Shown piece by piece: positions 37,944 through 51,390 of a DNA stretch of 64,000 bases. Made by a program: the position numbers and the translations under genes. The notes below the pieces were generated by a model. It worked only from the letters and a program-made list of their open reading frames with translations, was not told where the DNA came from and made no database searches. Source of the DNA: Eutrigla gurnardus (taxonomy: Eukaryota; Chordata; Actinopteri; Perciformes; Triglidae); NCBI GenBank assembly GCA_963514095.1, contig OY741281.1, positions 4,332,154 through 4,396,153 of the forward strand, given 5' to 3'. The number at the start of each line of letters is the position of its first letter. The first letter of the stretch is position 1.

Positions 37944-38820
37944 AGTGTGCCAGATCCCGGGACTTTGTTTAAACAGGAGGGGCCCCTGTCGGCGGGGTGC
38001 GACTGATACAGGGCCTTGAGGCGATGGAGGCCTCAGCAAGTCCTATAAAAGAAACACAACAAAAAAAAAGAAATGTCACAGGCATTCTAGGGGAAGAGCC
38101 ATCATTACCACTGGCATGGCCCATAAACGCTAATCCACACGAGCACCAATGAAAGTGCTCACCCTGCACCAGCTCATTAAAAAGGCCTGCACATTAAAGC
38201 CATCCCCCATCTTTTTTTTTTACGTTATTTCTGTAAAATAAGGAGCCATGAAAAACAGATGTTGTGTGTTATTCAATATTCCCAACAAAATGCCCCTTTG
38301 AAACGCCATTAAAGAGACAGCATCCCGCTTTGAAATCGCCTCTCAGCTAATGAACGCCACGGCTTTATCAAATGGTGCGTCCGTCCCGGGTGGACCGGAA
38401 GGAGAAGGTTCAAGCCTCGTGTGTTACGACCTGTGTTAATGAAGACGGCGTGGTAAGAGCGCGATGCTTGGGTAACAACGCCATTAAACAACCGAGGGAA
38501 GGAGAGAGAGAACCAGAGGGTTTGAGTTTCCAGTCACTGTAAAAAAAAGAAAAGAAAAAAAAAAGACATGTCACGTTCCAAACCCTCGGTGTGCCGGAGA
38601 TACATCGTACCCAGCATGAGAACTTCTAATCAGCACACACCTAAACAAACAGGACAGCGGGGGATTCGGCTCATGTGGAAACTTTGCTCTGTGAGAAAAT
38701 CAAACCTGCGTGCTGCGGGAAACAAAAATTGCCTCGGGGGTAGTTTTTTTTTTTTTTTGCTTCATTTATACCAGCAGAATGTGAAATGGGAATAAAAAAA
38801 ACAAATTCTCCCCCCTTTGT

Positions 38821-38930
38821 TGGGAGCCTTTATGTTTAATAGAATGGCTTAGTGGGGGTCATTAGCGGCGGGCTAATGTAATCATATTAGCATAAGCCTC
38901 GTATATTCTGTTACTATAGCTGTAAAGATA
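38821..38930. promoter_or_regulatory. Candidate conserved non-coding element
   Basis: A repeat-free stretch dense in homeodomain-type cores (TCATTAGCGG, GCTAATGTAATCATATTAGC). This is the look of a developmental enhancer, but conservation could not be tested here. Confidence 0.3.
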
Positions 38931-39112
38931 GTTTGTGTTTACTAATTACGTGAAAATGACAACGTGTTTGCAGTTGCGTTAACACCGAAGCAGATGTCGG
39001 TGGGCAGATAGCATATGTGGATAATAAAACAGCTATTTTAGTTGTTTTTTTTTAAAGAATATTTTATTAAATAAAGTGTGCTACTGTGTACGCACTAAAC
39101 TAAGCCATGTTG

Positions 39113-39125
39113 CCACAAGAGGGCA
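39113..39125 (+). promoter_or_regulatory. CTCF-like core motif
   Basis: CCACAAGAGGGCA, one mismatch to the core. A weaker minus-strand CCAGAGGGCAG lies near 39291, so two partial sites face opposite ways within 190 bases, 1.2 kb upstream of agtr1. Confidence 0.3.
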
Positions 39126-40709
39126 TTCTAGCTTCAACATCTTACTCACAGCTCACAGAGTACAGTGATGTCATGATGATTATTGTCTAAAAATATAGAG
39201 AAAAATTGCTTTTTTTGCAGAAATCCAGTGTCTCCCATCGCTCCTAGACAACTTATTTGAATGCACAAGTTCCCCTATCTGCATTCCTACTGCCCTCTGG
39301 ATGGCATTAAGGCCTTACAGTAGAACTACTTTATCGCCCCGTCATTTTCCACCAGGATTCAGCGGATGAAGTCTTTGAAAAACCCCCGGCGTGCACTAAA
39401 GCAACTACCGTATCGCTTGCAGATGTGTGTGGGGGGGATCGTCGAGTGTGGAAGATGTGTGGCTGCCAAGGCCAACAGGATGATGAAATATCTCCGCGGT
39501 GCAGTAGGTAGAGCGCCGACCTCGGATTTACTGTACATGTGTTCTGCTTTTGCTGTGATTACAACAGTGGGCGGCTGTAAATTTCAAACTGCGCCGAAGT
39601 GAGCGACCAAAACACGTATCGGTTTTCAGCGCTTGTGGGATTTCCAACCGTTTTAAAGAAAATCTCTTAATGCTGAGAAGATTTTCAGTTGACCACAAAT
39701 GGAAATGTGGGGGAAAATGGACACCACATGCCTACTGTTATTGGCTGGGTGCGTTTTAACCCGCCAGTGTTTTTCCATGAGGGGGAGATGCTCAAGGCGA
39801 GGGAAGGGAGGGGGGATATAAACAAAGCGGGAAAGTTATTGCTGCCTATATATATATGTAAGTGAGAGCCGTCATAAAGGTGAGGCACGGACAGAAGGTG
39901 ACTCGGAAGCAGGTGATTTAGCGGAGTGAGACGGCACATTACTGACTGATAGCCATAAACCCCGGGTGACCACAGACAGGAAGGTAAACACCTACTTCAC
40001 AAGGTCCGCCGGCAAGCTGCATCCTCTCCGACCAAACAATGGACGCCGAGGCCCGCCGCTGTTTGCCAACACACACGCCGTTGCTTACAAAGAATGATAC
40101 AAATCAAGATTTCGGGAGGAAGTTTGGGGACAATATTTGCTCTCCCCGAGTGGCCACATTCCAATTGGAACTCTATTTTGAGGAATTTAAAAGCAGCACT
40201 TCCCCGAAGAATCATGGGAAAATGTAAGAAATCTAACAGCGGGGTTAGACTCCCATCAACGGAGCTATCCGAGGCCGCCTTCGAGTCGGTGTCTGACATG
40301 AGCACCGCCATCTGGCCGCCCGCAGAGAGCCACTAAAACGCCTGGATGGTGGAGTTAATGATTTATACCGGCCCCATTATGAAGCGAGGTTCATCTTACC
40401 GGGAACACACCGGCTCGTGATCATCCTCTCGTTTAGGCCTCGTTTCGGGACCGTTCGGTCAACAGGACGTTTTGGATATCTTATATCATACGAGTACGTA
40501 TTTAATACGCAGTTAAACCACGACAGCTCAAATCCTCATCACTGCACCTTGCAGAGCGTGTTTTAAAAGTACTCACTTCCTCCTCGAGTCTCAACTTACA
40601 GCGTCGCACTTCAGATGGAGAGTTTTTGAAGGAGGAAAACCTGCAGCAATCCAAAACACTTCTCCTTTTATATATGCATATTCAGATGGGTAAAGAAGAG
40701 ATATTGAAT

Positions 40710-40711
<2 letters not shown>

Positions 40712-40764
<53 letters not shown>
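40712..40764. repeat. (GT)n microsatellite
   Basis: About 26 GT units, ending in GAGAGTGAGAGTG. Confidence 0.95.
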
Positions 40765-40766
<2 letters not shown>

Positions 40767-41878
40767 AGTGAGAGTGTCCATGAACTAAAAGAGGACTTGA
40801 CTTCTGCCTGCCAGAGGCGAGCTAATGGAAATATTGGCTTCAGCAACCATGTCTGCATTTTTTTCCCCCCCTGTTTACGAAACTCTGCTTAAAACAGCAC
40901 CGACTTCAACCCGTCAAGCTTTCCTTCATTTCCTGTCCTGTAATTTATAAATAACACGCTACCGCCGCTTTGATTTTACAATAACACCACATACCATAAA
41001 TCATTTTCACTCCTACTTATGTTCCAATCCTGGAGGATTATTTCCACCGAGGAGCCTGAGATTATATTAAATAGCATGTTTACTGGCTCTCAAGAGGAGC
41101 ATTTATCTCCAGCGTGGAAACATTAGGGGGGAAGTATAAGCACCTGTAAAAGTGAAACGCATACAAAGCTCTGGGTTTAAGTGCGTGACGTTGAGCAGCC
41201 TTTGCTCTGACTCTTTGCCCTGTTATTCCACATGCATGCTTTCTTCTCCATCCTCGTCTTTGGGATAAAAACTCCTCTTTACGGATTTTTCGGGAGCTGT
41301 TTATCAGGAAGTTGATCCAGCTCTCTCTCCGTGGGGAGACGATTGTAAACTTGGTAAAGTTTGCAAAAAGCCGTCGTGGATTCGAGTTGAGAAAGGCTCT
41401 TTTCCCCTGCAGGACTTTCACATGAACAACTTGAACAAACAGCATCAACAGGTGGCACCGCCGAAGTCAGTGAACGCATCTAATGTGTCATTTTTGGAGA
41501 TGCATTCGAATGCTGGCGTTACCATGGTGATATCAGCGATTTTTCAACGAAATGAGAGACATATTTCCAGAAACTGAAACCTACATGAACATATTTTCTG
41601 ATTGGAACAAACCTGCGTATCCAATCAGAGAGAGGCGATTCCACAAAGTTACATTTAAAGAGTTTATAATTTCTCTAAAGAGTCGGTAAAACATCGTCCT
41701 GAAAACGAAGTGACGTGAGCTCTTACCTGCGCTGCTGAATCGGGAGGCTGTTGATGCTTTCAGAGCAGAGAGAGAGAGGGAGAGAGACCACCGCTGTGTA
41801 CCAGTGGCTGCTTCTGATTTAACTTAACTGGTGGAGCGAGACGAGCAGGAATACCGTCTGACACACACACACCCCTCA

Positions 41879-41881
<3 letters not shown>
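40765..41881. other. Intergenic stretch
   Basis: Unique mixed sequence without a recognised gene, repeat or motif. Open frames on either strand are short and show no domain. Confidence 0.45.
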
Positions 41882-41964
<83 letters not shown>

Positions 41965-42040
41965 TACAATGATGAATGAATTACACTGGAGCCAGTCCAC
42001 AACGTATTGTCCGAGCTCTCTCTCTCCCTCTGAGGCCAAG

Positions 42041-42132
<92 letters not shown>

Positions 42133-42239
42133 TTACACAATAGCACCTCTCCTCCTCCTCCCCTCTCTCTCTCCTCCTCCTCCTCCTCTTCCACCCCAAT
42201 CACCATCTCTCTCTCTCCTCTCTCTTAATGCTTACTTTT

Positions 42240-42289
<50 letters not shown>
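41882..42289. repeat. Cluster of four microsatellites
   Basis: (CT)n at 41882-41919, (AC)n at 41925-41959, (AC)n at 42041-42129 and (CT)n at 42243-42289, with a CTCCTCC-rich stretch at 42150-42230. All pyrimidine-rich or CA-rich tracts read on the same strand. Reading frames through it encode only low-complexity peptides. Confidence 0.9.
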
Positions 42290-42291
<2 letters not shown>

Positions 42292-45178
42292 GTAGAAGGC
42301 CGATTAAAGCGTCCACATCTCAGGCCTTGTTCCACCATTCAATCCAGCGATATGCTCTAATTAACCAGACACACACAACATGTCAGCACATCTTACTTTA
42401 ATATCTCGACCGCCTCTCTTCCTCCTCCATAGCGCTCATCTTCCAGCAAATAGACAGTCCCCCCCCCCCCCCCTCTCTCCTGTCTGTTGTCCTTTGCACA
42501 GCGGGAGAAGGAATGCTTATGCTTTGATGGCGATTGGACCCGTCGACACGCCGTATTAATAGCTGCCACAAGCTCGCCCTTGACTCGGTTCAGGGTGTAT
42601 CAGGGGCCCGGAGAGAGGGGGGCGGAGCCAGAGAGTTGGGTTACCGCTTCCCTCGCCCGCCTGCCTCGCCACATTTCCCGTTTTCCAGTGTGATTCAGTT
42701 GTCACTCATTTGTCAAACTTTTTGTGTGTATTGTTGGAGTTGTTTGAACTCATGTTGGTGTCAGGGTGACCCCCAAGCTGGCTCTGCTGAGGCTATTTAA
42801 GTACAACAGAGGTAGTCGCCGATGAATGTGAAGAATAAGTTCACGTGGGATGAAGGAATTTGATTGGTGCAAATAGGGAGGAATTTGAAGCCCTCGCACA
42901 CTTTAAGGTTGAGTAATCCAGCTGTAATAAGAAAGGGATTTCTATTTTTAGCAACCGCAAACACCCATCGGACACTCCGATGTTTGCCTCTCGCCATTCT
43001 TCTCTTTCTCCAGGTCTTGACAGGTGTTGAGATCAGGTTAAATACGGGTAGTGATGGATGAGGCGGCGTGGCTGTCAGGCCTCTAAACCCCTCGGTTTCA
43101 GCGTCGGCGGTGTTGACGGGCGAGGAGAGCCGTCCGGCCGGGTCAAAGGCAAACACGGAGGGAGAAAGAGGAAAAACAAACACTCGGAGCTAAGTGGAGG
43201 TCCTGTTTGGTGGGTTTTGCTCGCTCAGGTGTGACCTGGTCATTTGGAGAATGAGCTTTCTATGACACGGAGGTCACGCGGGGTCAAAAGAGGGCCGATC
43301 TGACATTTTTTTTTAAATATATGACATGCGCTCTTCGCTCTTTATGCCCGTCATGTTTCCGGAAGGGAAGGTTGCAGAGAGAACGGTGTGAAGCATAGCA
43401 ACAAAGCCATTTACGCCTCTAGAGGGGGATTACGATCAGGGCCCATTATATCTTCAATTACCGCCAATGATAAGAATCATCCATTAGCTCCTCACGTATC
43501 CTGTCACAGCGACGTGAGCGGCCGCACGGTATCAAGTCGCACCACGGACGACGATCAGTATCTGACCCGCGCGACCTCAGGAAGCGAGGAGGAGAGAATT
43601 CTGCATCGAGCTCCGAAATCTCCGCAGCAATTTCTTTTTTTCTTTAACGCCAAAAAAAACCCTAAATACTTCTCAGCGGGGACAGGATGTTGTTGCAACA
43701 CCCCGCACGACAACTTTGATTTACGCTCCTCGAGCACAAGCAGAAACAGATGTGGATGATTTTAATATGGATGTGGAGCTGGAGGGAGATGATATGGGAC
43801 TCCAGCTTTTTTTTATTTTTTTTAATGGATGGGTGGTGTTTATTTCAGGTCACGGTGCGTGCCTTTACAAAGTAAGACTCCATGTCCTAGAAATAATAAC
43901 TCACTCCCAAAAAACAACACATGAATGATCATTTCAAGACTCGTGTTGTGCAACGTTTAGAAATCTGATCCAGTGACAGCGGAAAAAAAAAAAACAAGGA
44001 ATATGGTAATTTGTCATCTATTGGGTAATACGTGAGGAGAGAGGTGTGATAACGGACGATGGCCCTCCATAATCCAATCCCTCTAACGAGATAAGGTGCG
44101 TTGGCCGTTAAGGGAATGAATGAGGTGATCGCTGGTGGCGCCAAAACGCCAAACCGTCAAAACGCCAAACCGTCCTGCTGAAGATAAACAATACTTGGGG
44201 GGAATCTGAAGCCTTCAAAACTGCTGAGTCATCACTTATACCTGCATTATGGTTTCCATCAAAAATCCATGTGAATCGAAGCGACGAGGGGCTGATTTCA
44301 CTCAAATCAAAGGAGAACACGAGATGCATGTTTTTTTCCCTCCTCCACGTGTTAGTCATTAGTTTCCTGTCAAAAAAAAAAAAAAAAAGTTAAACTTTGC
44401 CAAACTGACAAACTTCTCACACAAGACACAAATCTCTTCCCCCCTAAAAGACGAGAGAACGGCGGAGCTTACACGTTGTCTTAATGAGGATCATCGGGTT
44501 TTCTTCAAGGGTCTGACATGTTTTACATCCCGCCATGAATAAAAATAAAAAATAAAAACCTGTTGCCTCATCGTTCTCCGACCGATCACTCCGGTTTCAC
44601 AACATCTGGAGCAGCAAAAAGACACAGGTGGAAGCAATAACTTTAAAGATGTCTACGTTCCAGCAATCAGCTCGATGAAACACAACGATTAATTATCATA
44701 ATAATAATAATAATGTTATTGGATACACCTGACGGGGTCAGAATGTCTGCAGTGAAGAGGGTCGGTTTACCTTTTAAGGTATTGTCAAGGTTCCTGACTT
44801 GAAAAAACACACATAGCTGTCATTCTGACTCCACAAACACTTGATGCTAACGCTAATAGCATCTCAAGGCTTTCGTCTCGTCTTTGCAAGGAAACGTAAC
44901 GTCCTCTCGATGCTTCAGGACCACGAAGTGAGGAGATCTTGGGGTTTCTGATGTCTATTTGCTCTGTTTGTGGCCTCTATCTTAGTGTTCGATGCAGATC
45001 TCATCCACTCAAAGTGTGCATGGATATTAATTGTGATAGTTGTTTTTGTTGCGCTCGGTGTCTTTATGTTGAAATCGTAGTGGAATGTGAATTGGCCTCC
45101 CCTCGTGTTGACTTGATAGCTATATTGGTGTTGCATCATCCCTCCCTCCCAGTTTTGCTGTTGTTTCTGGATGGTTTC

Positions 45179-45179
<1 letters not shown>
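42290..45179. other. Intergenic stretch
   Basis: No gene supported. It has a poly-C run near 42460, a 16-bp tandem duplication (AAAACGCCAAACCGTC twice, 44143-44174), an A-run near 44371 and an (ATA)n run near 44700. The part at 43400-43520 looks unusually enhancer-like. Confidence 0.45.
43400..43520. promoter_or_regulatory. Candidate conserved non-coding element
   Basis: Repeat-free, with balanced composition and closely packed words such as GGGGGATTACGATC, CCCATTATATC, CAATTACCGCCAATGATAAG and CCATTAGC. These resemble homeodomain, GATA and Pbx/Meis-type sites. Confidence 0.3.

Positions 45180-45268
<89 letters not shown>
45180..45268. repeat. (TG)n microsatellite
   Basis: About 44 uninterrupted TG units. 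Confidence 0.95.
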
Positions 45269-45269
<1 letters not shown>

Positions 45270-45639
45270 CTTTTTGTTTTTATTCCTCAACGATTATTAC
45301 ATTCACTTCACCTCGACTGCCATGGATCAAAAACGGATTTTTCATCAATATTTTTTATATAATTTATTTATTTTATTTTTTCCTTCCATAGTCTTTTATT
45401 TAACCTCCTTTTTTGAAATATATTTATTTAATTTTAATCATTTTTTAATGTCTCACTAACAGCTTGGGTTTCTAGAAGGTGCCTTTGTGTAATAAATCAT
45501 ATTTGAGAAATAACTGTTGCAAACGTCCTTCCCACTTAGATTATATTACCTTGTAACGTTGGTTTCATTGAGAGAAAAACATTTTTATATTATATATGCT
45601 AACAAATTCTTAAGAAGAGCCCTTGTGCTCCATCACTAT

Positions 45640-45699
45640 TCACCCTGGTCTGGTGTGCTTCCTTGCAATCTCTGCTTTCAAACTGCTGTAAAAAGTTGC

Positions 45700-45763
<64 letters not shown>

Positions 45764-46071
45764 GTTTCTCCATCTCTGCCACGGTGTTGACTGGATCTGA
45801 GCTCTGCTGTCAGGAGTTTATTGTCATTATGTTCCCAGAATGCCTGTGTTGAACTTGGTGAATGTTTGCGGTGAGTGATGAGGTCAGAGTCTAGATCTGT
45901 ATACATCTCACATAGTAAATCCCTGCAGGGCATCATGTTGTCGTAGGTGTCCGATACGTGTGGACACGTTTTGATACAGGACTTGGAGATCTTTTCTACA
46001 TGTTTGATAGCAACACTTATAACTTTATCCTGTATATCTGCACATTTTTTGATAGCATTGCAACCGTGCAA
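45640..46071 (-). other. Unexplained open reading frame ending in a Gln run
   Basis: A minus-strand frame of 143 codons. The first 100 or so residues are non-repetitive and Cys/His/Asp-containing (CNAIKKCADIQDKVISVAIK, then ITHRKHSPSSTQAFWEHND). About 21 Gln follow, made by the hexamer repeat. No family was recognised and no splice context or Kozak signal is persuasive. It may be a transposon-derived scrap or chance. Confidence 0.15.
45701..45763. repeat. (GCTGTT)n hexanucleotide repeat
   Basis: About ten copies of the hexamer CTGTTG. The length is a multiple of three, so it stays open in several frames. Confidence 0.9.
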
Positions 46072-46079
46072 GATGCACC

Positions 46080-48760
46080 AAACTGTACAGGTGTGTAGAT
46101 CAGAATAAAGACCTGGATTAAGGATAGATGTGATCCAATCAAGGGCAGTGAGAGGAGGAGGTCTGATGGCTGATTTGTCCCATTACATGATGGTCTTTAG
46201 TTAAACACCAATACACTCAATATGAATAATTTAACCCTTGTAATGTAATAACATGCTGATATAGAGACATGTTTATCAACTTATTTGACACATAATTAAC
46301 TCGTTATGTTAAATATATTGCAGTGATTACAGAGTTTTAGAACATTTGAGCCTCATGTTTCAGAATCTGTTGTCGGATGTTAAAGGATATAAAACATATT
46401 GTCTTAAAAAGATGTTTTTACTTGGAGTGAACACAATATAACATGTTTTTTTTGTTTTTTTTTAAACAAACTGACTCTCACGCTTTATATAGACATAACA
46501 AACATCCATCTGTACAGGACTGATTCCTGGGACAGTCCTAAACATGAAGCGCTACATACATCACCCTCAAACGGCCCACAGGAGACCCGTCCTGTGTGAC
46601 TTTAACAAGCCTTTTATTTAGTCAGTGTGTCGCGTACGTGTCAAGGACAAGCTCTATAGCTCCAAACCCCTCCGGTGCCGCCAAGGCTCCCAAAATATTT
46701 ACCGGATCTCTCACACTGAATTGACCTGCTTCATTAGTTGCCTGCACGGAAAACCCCTATTGTTTGTTTAGTTTGTGTTGGAAGAAGTCAAGAATACATG
46801 TAGAGGAACCTGTAATCACACTGGCTCGGGATTTTACTTTTTGACCTTGAGCTTCGATTCCTACTCAACGTCACGGAAACCGTTGACCCCCTGAGGTCGA
46901 CGCAGAAACGATGTCGCCGCCACCACCACCACCACTCCTCCCGATCGGAGCTGAAAGAACAGATATGTCAAAGACAACAAATCTTTTGCACAAACAGGAA
47001 GCGTCGGAGAGATTGGGGAGGAAAGCGGTGGGAAGGCCTGCAAACGGAGGGCCTCTAGGAGTCACATTGTTTAGGTCTGGGCTCCCCAAGGTTGCCTTTA
47101 CGTCCACACGCAGGGAGGGATGGGAAAATACCGAGGGGGGTGCAAAGGGAGGCCTGCTACTATTTCTTTTGTTTAACCTCTCCCATGAATATTTTAAGCT
47201 TCTTTATTAGATCTTTTGAGGGATTCCTTCCAGTCCTGTGACGCTTATCAGTGGGGAAGTTGTTTGAATTGAATCAAACGGATGTACTTTACTTTCTTAT
47301 GGAGCTTTAAAGACGCAGATAAGAGCAAGCGAGGAAGTGAATGTTGCTGTAAATGTGGTTATTTTTAATTTGTCGTTTCAATCAGACATCTCAGACGCAG
47401 ATTACCAGAAGGTAAACAGATAAATTGAAAATAAACTTTCATTCTAATAGATCGTGGCGTATTATTGACCTTACAGAACTTTTAAATAAATGTGTCTTTG
47501 TGTGCGTGTGTCCCAGGCTGTAACCCTGTTGTTGTGCGTAAGACGGAGACGTTTCAGGCACACACTGGCGTAGTCGGGGGTCTGGAACGTGTCCTTATCC
47601 ACCGCCAGGCTTTCCTTACGTAAACAGCATGTGAACGCCAACCACTTTTCTTTCTCACCCATGAGTCTCCAAAAAAAAAAAAAAAGAATCTTAACCAATC
47701 GGTTAACATTACCAAGGAATATTCCCAATTAAATGATATTAATAAACGTCCATAAAATAACATCCGGACACTAAATGGTTCTTTCCAGATGATTCTGTGT
47801 AAATATATCCAGAGTACAGTATCTCAGCTCGTACCCACTTCCCTGTTAACCCCCTCCGGCCGTGTTGTTCCTCTGGAGAGGTCGAGCTCAGCTGAGTCAA
47901 TAACCCCTGGGGCCCCGCGGTCCGTATAAACACCCCCGTCCTCCGGGAAGAGGGCGACTCCTCGCCACGCTGGCGATGTTTTTGTCATGTCCTCGTCCCT
48001 GTAGTAACAAACAGTGAAGTCTATGACAGATGTGTTTGGAGGAAACGGGTCGGGGCTCTGAAGACAATGTGGCATCACAAATAAACGGCCTCCATAGCAT
48101 GACTTTAATTAACCTGCTTTACATGGAATGTGAAAACATTCAATCATCAACCCCCAAAAAACGGTTTCAGTATCCAACACTTGACAAGTTTGTAGTTTTC
48201 TTAGAGAACCGGCGACAAACTCTGTACTTGTTTGTTTAATTTTTTTTTTTTTAAGAAATCAAATTACACTATTTAGTTATAATTACTTATTCAATTAAAC
48301 TAAACAGGATTAGGAATGAAATTAGACATTTCAGGACTGTGAATGTCCGCAGACTGAAGTTTGATGATCATTGGGATTATTCTCATAATTAGGATTATTG
48401 TCATCACACATGACATTTTTTAACAAATTAAAATGTGTTGGGAAATCTTCCTTTTAAAACTCAAACTATTTTAAACATCGTGATGTGTTTGGTGTCATAT
48501 TGATCTTCTCACAAAATGTCACAAAACAGACATGTGAAGAGGTTAGTTAATAGGAAAGTTAATAGGAAGTTAATTCATAATGTTACAACAGTGATGTCAG
48601 AAGTTAGGTGATAAATCTAGGAAGGTCACGCTAACTTTAACAAAACCCTAAAAGTTTTGTAGCTGCAGCTCTGAAATATCATCACTTTTCATTTTATTCT
48701 ATTAGACAATTGTTTGAAATTGACATAATTAGCATATGAATATTTGTTTGTCTTTTTTAG
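46080..48760. other. Intergenic stretch
   Basis: No gene supported. Unique sequence, with a stretch at 46590-46760 that looks regulatory. The rest is AT-rich with scattered homopolymer runs. Confidence 0.45.
46590..46760. promoter_or_regulatory. Candidate conserved non-coding element
   Basis: Unrepetitive, evenly composed sequence with CTTTTATTTAGTCAG, CAAAATATTTACCGG and CTTCATTAGTTGCC words. Chosen by appearance only. Confidence 0.25.
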
Positions 48761-48766
48761 GTCATG

Positions 48767-48895
48767 TGACCACCAAATTCAAATCACAAAAATTGGAAGG
48801 AATTCCCTCCAGGAGCTCCTGAGGTATCACGTTAACGAGAACGGACGGACAGACGTAACACAACGCCTCCAGCCTTGACTTTCGGCGACAGTGTC
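48767..48895. repeat. Dispersed fish repeat fragment
   Basis: GTCATGTGACCACCAAATTC, GGAAGGAATTCCCTCCAGGA and GAGAACGGACGGACAGACG occur in the order of a common percomorph interspersed repeat that I have seen but cannot name. Confidence 0.5.
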
Positions 48896-48899
48896 ATAA

Positions 48900-51180
48900 A
48901 AAGCTAAAATATGTGTTATTAATCCAGTGATGGACTCTGGTTTTATCAATAAAGAAGCTATGATTCATCTCAAATGCACAAGCAGGAGGCCGAATGATTA
49001 TTGCCTTAAAAGGATACGTTAAGATTATGTCTCAGCTGCTGCTTTACACTGTAATAACCTGCTATATTTCCCTGTAATTCCTCTTTGGATCGTTCTCCAG
49101 TGTCTTATAAAGGGCCACGACTCAGCAAATAGATGCAATAACATTTCACAAGCACACGCTATTGGCTGCAACGCAATTCCTGGCCGAGCTCTACTGCAGA
49201 CATCGAGCACAAACAACGATTTATAGTCCGACAACCTGACTCTAAATGGCCTCAAGTCGCATATTTCAGCCGTCTCCCTCTCCGCCGTCATGTTTGCTGC
49301 GTATTCTGGGACGCCGAGTTCACTTGACCTGAAGTGAAGCAACAGGTCAAGGACTTTGTTCCAGCCAACTTGACTCATCTTCTGCTCTGAGCTGCACGTT
49401 AGGAACTACAGTATTTATTTCATATAAAACTCATTTCAATTCCTTTGAGAAACATCGATGTGATTCCCTCGAGTGTCTGCCTACGATTTCTATCGAATGC
49501 CAGGCGTTTGGAACATTTCCTACCCATTCCCATCATTTTGTGCTGAGGTGGCCTAGTTCATGGGAGTTTGTCTTGGCCCTGTTTTTAAAGGAGTGCCAGT
49601 TAGTGGATGGCACCGATGTCTCATAATCAGCACATAATCCCTGTGAAGGAGGAGCTCTGGTTTTCTAATTTTGTTCTCCTGCCCTGGTGTTTGGATTTGG
49701 ACACTTAGGGACACAGAAAGAACTCACAGAGCATCTCCAGATTCTGTAAGTGGAATATGTGGGATGTGAATCAATAACAGATTTCTTTTGTTTGTTTGAA
49801 TGTTGGTTAGAACATGAGTCTCTGGAGAACCACACTTAACTCTCTCAACTCTCTCACAAGTCTGTTTGAACATGTGCGCCGCCATTGTCGATTCCTTACG
49901 TCTCACTCTTCTCTATTCGCCGCTTTCCCTGGAGAGCGTCAGTTTTGGAGCAGCTACGCCTTCGAACGAGCTAGCTCGCTTGTTTCTCGCAAACACACAC
50001 CTTCAGTTCATGATATTGTTTGGCTAGGACAGGTTAACCAAATCACACGATATCAAAGGTTTAAATCGGACGTTTATGTCCCCGAATGTAGGATGAGTCA
50101 TCAAAAATATTTTACATTTTCACAGGGAAAGAAAACCGTTTCAAACTCAAAAACGTTTTTTTTTAAGTACCAATATAAAACAGAGTAATTCATATAGAAT
50201 AGAAGTACATTTTCTTCAGGTTAATAATGGCCCATGCACACAAAAGACAGAAGAATAAACTAATGTATTCCAACTAGTTCACACAAGTAAAGCCAGTTAG
50301 TTGCCTCTCCTTTCCTTTTTTCAATTTAGAACGTTAAAGTCAAAGTTTTGGCAACTAAGCCAATAAATTCCTCAACTGGAGCCAAAATGGTCCGGCATGT
50401 TTTCACAACCATTTTTTTTTTTTTTAATCTCCATCACCAAAATGACAAATACATCATGGCAACAGACTTTACAGGGCCGGTAATAAATAAAATATGTCCA
50501 AAATACAAAATAATGATGTGTTTTGTGAGGAAGATTAAGTAGCAAAAATGCTCATCCTTGTATTAACCTTGAACGGTTTGTTGGCTTCATCTCATCTGTG
50601 TAAACCATTTGACTCAGAAGTAGCTAATAACTATAGATGTTGTTTCAAAAAAGAAAATTTGCTTTCCTGTTTTTACATCATTACTATGGATTGGAGTCCC
50701 AAATTGGTCTTGAGATGCGTGTACTTTGTTATCCCCCCCCTTGATAATCACAGATGCATTCAGCCGCCCCCTGGGTGCTCGTACAGTGTGTTTCGGAGGT
50801 CAGTTAACCCCTGCTGGGAGAGCTGGAGTGGATGGGAGGAGCAGCGGAGCTGGAGGAAATAACACAGCAGCAGGGTATCTCATGCCAATCAACATACGGC
50901 AAAGTGAGAAACATTAGCCGAAAAGACGGATGCTCACCGATTTCCCAAGACTGTGTGGGTTGACGTTTTACCCTTGAGAGGGTGGAGTTAATGCGTCTGC
51001 TGCAGCTCGAGTCACGTTGTCTCGGTGGGGTAATGCTTCGGTTCCTTGGGATATTTCACGCCATACGTTTAGCCTCTCGCGTTCCGAGGCAGTTTAATTC
51101 CCATTACCGTGCTTTGTGTTCATCAGGGTTAACTCTATAAGCGAACGGGCTCCTTATTTTCCACCTGATGTTGCATAATC
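48900..51180. other. Intergenic stretch
   Basis: No gene supported. Unique sequence; 49050-49290 is a candidate regulatory element. A 124-codon plus frame at 49814-50188 has no known domain and no splice sites that I trust. Confidence 0.45.
49050..49290. promoter_or_regulatory. Candidate conserved non-coding element
   Basis: Repeat-free with words such as GTCTTATAAAGGGCCACGAC, CAGCAAATAGATGCAATAAC, CGCTATTGGCTGC and AACGATTTATAG (posterior Hox-type TTTATAG). Conservation is untested. Confidence 0.25.
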
Positions 51181-51390
51181 GCACGTCATCGTGGCATTTA
51201 AGTCGGCGGCCACGTGACTTGACATTAAGGGTCAAGTTTTAAAATACTCCCACTCTCTGTGTGTGCAGGCCACAGGGCGACTCCTAATGAAATCCCTTCC
51301 TGGGAGCTTTGTAAATATTTTCATTCTCTCCCCTCTCGGCCTGCTGATGGACTAATTCCACTCGCTTTCCTAATTAATCACTGAGGAGTG
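51180..51390. promoter_or_regulatory. Candidate conserved non-coding element
   Basis: It contains GCCACGTGAC (E-box), CTCCTAATGAAATC, GTAAATATTTTC (forkhead-like) and CCTAATTAATCAC (homeodomain). Repeat-free until the GAGA run at 51390. Confidence 0.3.

Larger units (their letters stand above)
38040..40710. other. agtr1 upstream region, first part
   Basis: No protein-coding exon is supported. Unique sequence with several poly-T and poly-A runs, and two CTCF-like words near 39113 and 39291. A TATATATAT stretch lies near 39847. An unspliced agtr1 5' UTR exon could lie here but cannot be placed from sequence alone. Confidence 0.45.

Noticed and set aside
37929..38039. 37-residue N-terminal extension of Agtr1
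   Set aside because: The frame is open but has no ATG and includes the A-run as poly-Lys. Family length fits the start at 37928.
49814..50188. 124-codon plus-strand frame
   Set aside because: No recognised domain, no convincing splice sites or Kozak context, and an AT-rich 3' part. Treated as chance.
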